NCBI GenBank assembly: GCA_044220725.1
Contig: JBGAQN010000072.1
Coordinates: 1 to 12,684 of the forward strand
DNA length: 12,684 bases
Source of the DNA: Phosphoribacter sp044220725
GTDB lineage: Bacteria; Actinomycetota; Actinomycetes; Actinomycetales; Dermatophilaceae
Reading direction: 5' to 3'
Below are positions 11,225 through 12,684 of the stretch, piece after piece. Under the pieces are notes generated by a model. It saw only the letters and a program-made list of their open reading frames with translations. It searched no databases and was not told the DNA's origin. Position 1 is the stretch's first letter. Each line of letters starts with the position of its first letter. Position numbers and translations under genes: made by a program.

Positions 11225-12175
11225 GTGCGCCCGCGACCTGCATCGACACCAGGCCCGCGATCACCAGCAGTGCGGTCAACCCAGACGCCAATTGGACCGC
11301 CGGCCCCGGCCAATCTGCATGGGCCGGTGCTGCGCTGGTATGCCGCCCACGCCCGCGCGTTGCCCTGGCGGGAACCGGACACCAGCCCCTGGGGGGTCTT
11401 CGTCAGCGAGGTCATGGCCCAGCAGACACCCGTGGCCCGGGTCGAACCGGTGTGGCGAAACTGGATGGACCGATGGCCGACCCCGGCGGCGCTGGCGGCG
11501 GATGCGCCCGGCGAGGCGGTGCGGGCTTGGGGTCGGCTCGGCTACCCCCGGCGGGCCTTGCGGCTGCACCAGGCTGCCCGGGCCATCGTGGACCACCACG
11601 CGGGCGCCGTGCCCACTGACCTCACCGAGCTTTTGGCATTGCCGGGGGTCGGCGCCTACACCGCGGCCGCGGTCGCCTGCTTTGCCCACGGCATACCGGT
11701 GCCGGTCGTGGACACCAACGTCCGACGGGTTCTGGCCCGAGCGGTGTCTGGCGCCGCGCTGGCCGCCCCTACCCTCACCGCAGCCGAATCCGCGCTCGCG
11801 GCCGCCGCGTTGCCGATCGACCGCAGCGAGGCAGTCGTCTGGAACGTCGCCGTCATGGAACTAGGCGCCCTGGTCTGCACGGCCAGGAGTCCCCGCTGTC
11901 CTGTTTGCCCGATCCGGACGCACTGCGCGTGGGTGGCTGCTGGCTCACCGGCACCCGAGGGCCCGCCCCGGCGCGGACAAGCCTGGCAGGGCACCGACCG
12001 GCAGGCCCGCGGGACGCTGCTGCAGGTGCTCCGGGACACCGCCGCACCGGTGTCCGCAGCCGCACTGGCGTCCGCCTGGCCACAGGCCCAGCAGCGACAG
12101 CGGTGTCTGGACGGGCTGGTCGCCGATGGCCTGGTGGAGCCGCTCGCCGACGACCTCTTCCGGTTGCCCAGCTGA
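11225..12175 (+). CDS. mutY: A/G-specific adenine DNA glycosylase MutY (short form with winged-helix-like tail)
   Basis: Removes adenine mispaired with 8-oxoguanine (base excision repair). Motifs, numbered from GTG 11225 (316 residues): LPWREPDTSPWGVFVSEVMAQQ with catalytic Glu62, helix-hairpin-helix LALPGVGAYTAAAV (137-150), catalytic Asp163 in PVVDTNV, and the [4Fe-4S] loop C-x6-C-x2-C-x5-C (Cys218, 225, 228, 234). After the cluster only about 80 residues remain; the end (GTLLQVLRDTAAPVSAAALA... DGLVADGLVEPLADDLFRLP) reads like a small winged-helix unit and not like the NUDIX-like 8-oxoG-recognition domain of E. coli MutY. The start is uncertain: GTG 11225 (seven bases after the disA stop) or GTG 11270; no clear Shine-Dalgarno or -10, so translational coupling to disA is likely. 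An in-frame ATG inside disA (11165) is not needed. Confidence 0.93.
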   Translation: MRPRPASTPGPRSPAVRSTQTPIGPPAPANLHGPVLRWYAAHARALPWREPDTSPWGVFVSEVMAQQTPVARVEPVWRNWMDRWPTPAALAADAPGEAVRAWGRLGYPRRALRLHQAARAIVDHHAGAVPTDLTELLALPGVGAYTAAAVACFAHGIPVPVVDTNVRRVLARAVSGAALAAPTLTAAESALAAAALPIDRSEAVVWNVAVMELGALVCTARSPRCPVCPIRTHCAWVAAGSPAPEGPPRRGQAWQGTDRQARGTLLQVLRDTAAPVSAAALASAWPQAQQRQRCLDGLVADGLVEPLADDLFRLPS

Positions 12176-12211
12176 CGGATCCGGAACACGCCACACGCTC
12201 CCTCCGCCAAC

Positions 12212-12247
12212 TACCGTGTCCCGGGACCACTCTCCCGGCCGCAAGGA
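12212..12247 (+). promoter_or_regulatory. Possible promoter, leader hairpin and ribosome-binding site of the last gene
   Basis: TACCGT (12212-12217) could be a -10. It is followed by the inverted repeat CCGGGA (12221-12226), six-base loop, TCCCGG (12233-12238), and then AAGGA (12243-12247), seven bases before the ATG at 12255. Unlike its neighbours this gene has a clear Shine-Dalgarno, so a short leader of about 30 bases is expected, with the small hairpin inside it. The same hairpin could alternatively be a weak stop signal after mutY, but no T-run follows. Confidence 0.4.
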
Positions 12248-12254
12248 CACACCC

Positions 12255-12684
12255 ATGGGGCGTCACGAGGCAACAGCATCGACCGCACGCCCTCGTGGGC
12301 CCATCGTGGTCGCCGCTCTCACGTTGGTGGCTCTGGTGGCCGCCGGCCTCTGGTGGGTCACGGGGCGCTCGAGCGCCCCGAACACGCAGGCCAACCCGAC
12401 CGGTTTGTCCACGGTTTCGGTGACGCCGTGTTCGACGCCGGTCACCGTCTCGGTGAAGGTCGCCGGCCCAATCGTCGGCGCCGTCCAGGTCGGCGCTGAG
12501 CTGGCCCGGACAGCCGGCGCCTGCGCCACCTACTCCGTCACCGCCGAGGCTCCGGCAGCTACCGCGGCAGCCATCGCTGCCGGCAAGGGTCCGACGGTGT
12601 GGATCCCCGACTCCTCGCTGTGGCCCGCCCAGGCCGCCCTCAAGGATCCAAAAGCAGTCAGCGGCGGGCCGTCTGTCGCGGTCT
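12255..12684 (+). CDS. Membrane-anchored extracellular protein, N-terminal part; probably substrate-binding/VWA family
   Basis: 143 codons are present before the right edge. The protein starts MGRHEATASTARPRGPIVVA; a single hydrophobic segment (residues about 17-36, IVVAALTLVALVAAGLWWV) after a basic head acts as signal anchor or signal peptide without a lipobox. The exported part has two cysteines (about 59 and 90) that could form a disulfide, then AGKGPTVWIPDSSLWPAQAAL, which resembles the start of periplasmic-binding-protein-like domains. In actinobacteria such MGRH... proteins often carry an ABC-type substrate-binding domain followed by a von Willebrand A domain; the diagnostic MIDAS motif would lie beyond the edge, so this is inference. 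It lies 79 bases after mutY with its own ribosome-binding site and probably has no functional link to the repair genes. Confidence 0.7.
   Translation, partial: MGRHEATASTARPRGPIVVAALTLVALVAAGLWWVTGRSSAPNTQANPTGLSTVSVTPCSTPVTVSVKVAGPIVGAVQVGAELARTAGACATYSVTAEAPAATAAAIAAGKGPTVWIPDSSLWPAQAALKDPKAVSGGPSVAV

Larger units (their letters stand above)
330..11696. repeat. Dispersed octamer GTATGCCG / CGGCATAC, 18 copies
   Basis: Start positions of GTATGCCG on the plus strand: 731, 1144, 2585, 4349, 6014, 7211, 8017, 11338. Start positions of the reverse form CGGCATAC: 330, 745, 3589, 4894, 6448, 7458, 7983, 8112, 8608, 11689. All 18 lie in genes, none in intergenic DNA. Every heptamer GTATGCC I found is followed by G, so the octamer is the conserved core; flanking bases vary, with a mild preference for a preceding G. 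Both orientations are about equally common (8 and 10), so there is no strand bias. Counts were made by eye on the given sequence. Confidence 0.9.

Noticed and set aside
330..11696. Octamer as KOPS- or Chi-like polar signal
   Set aside because: Orientations are balanced (8 and 10), without the strand skew such signals show.

Overview
The window is high-GC actinobacterial chromosome. The gene content (mycothiol-type maleylpyruvate isomerase fold, short actinobacterial Ppx, AcuC, radA-disA-mutY block) and the -10-only, leaderless-looking starts fit Actinomycetota. From the general look of the proteins I would guess Micrococcales, perhaps Intrasporangiaceae or a relative, but this is an inference and not proven by any single marker. 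No phage, transposase, plasmid, CRISPR, rRNA or tRNA signal is visible, and no gene-free stretch reaches 300 bases.

Layout. 1-1668 (minus): a compact operon proC -> GNAT acetyltransferase -> acuC (cut by the left edge). 1870-2817 (minus): monofunctional proline dehydrogenase, the reverse half of the proline/P5C cycle. 2927-3730 (plus): MDMPI-fold, possibly mycothiol-dependent enzyme, divergent from proline dehydrogenase. 3744-5587 (minus): TIM-barrel sugar phosphate isomerase/epimerase-like protein and a short Ppx/GppA phosphatase; the ppx - isomerase - proC order resembles the Rv0496-Rv0498-Rv0500 neighbourhood of Mycobacterium tuberculosis as I remember it. 5745-7292 (plus): a cysteine-rich domain fused to a class I SAM methyltransferase. 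7267-8280 (minus): NAD-dependent epimerase-like protein, converging on and overlapping it. 8568-12175 (plus): radA, disA, mutY, a genome-integrity and c-di-AMP block. 12255-end (plus): start of a membrane-anchored extracellular protein, probably a substrate-binding/VWA protein.

How they work together. proC and proline dehydrogenase form opposite arms of proline/pyrroline-5-carboxylate metabolism. radA, disA and mutY join recombination-intermediate processing, DNA-damage-responsive c-di-AMP synthesis and A:8-oxoG repair. The other genes are single-enzyme units with no shared pathway that I can defend.

Beyond genes, the strongest signal is an octamer, GTATGCCG (reverse CGGCATAC), present 18 times on the two strands, always inside coding sequence and in several reading frames, against roughly 0.5 expected from base composition. 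Two copies form a perfect hairpin inside the GNAT gene. Four of the larger intergenic gaps each carry a different short tandem repeat. At least six genes have a TANNNT hexamer ending 6-7 bases before the start codon, implying leaderless transcripts.
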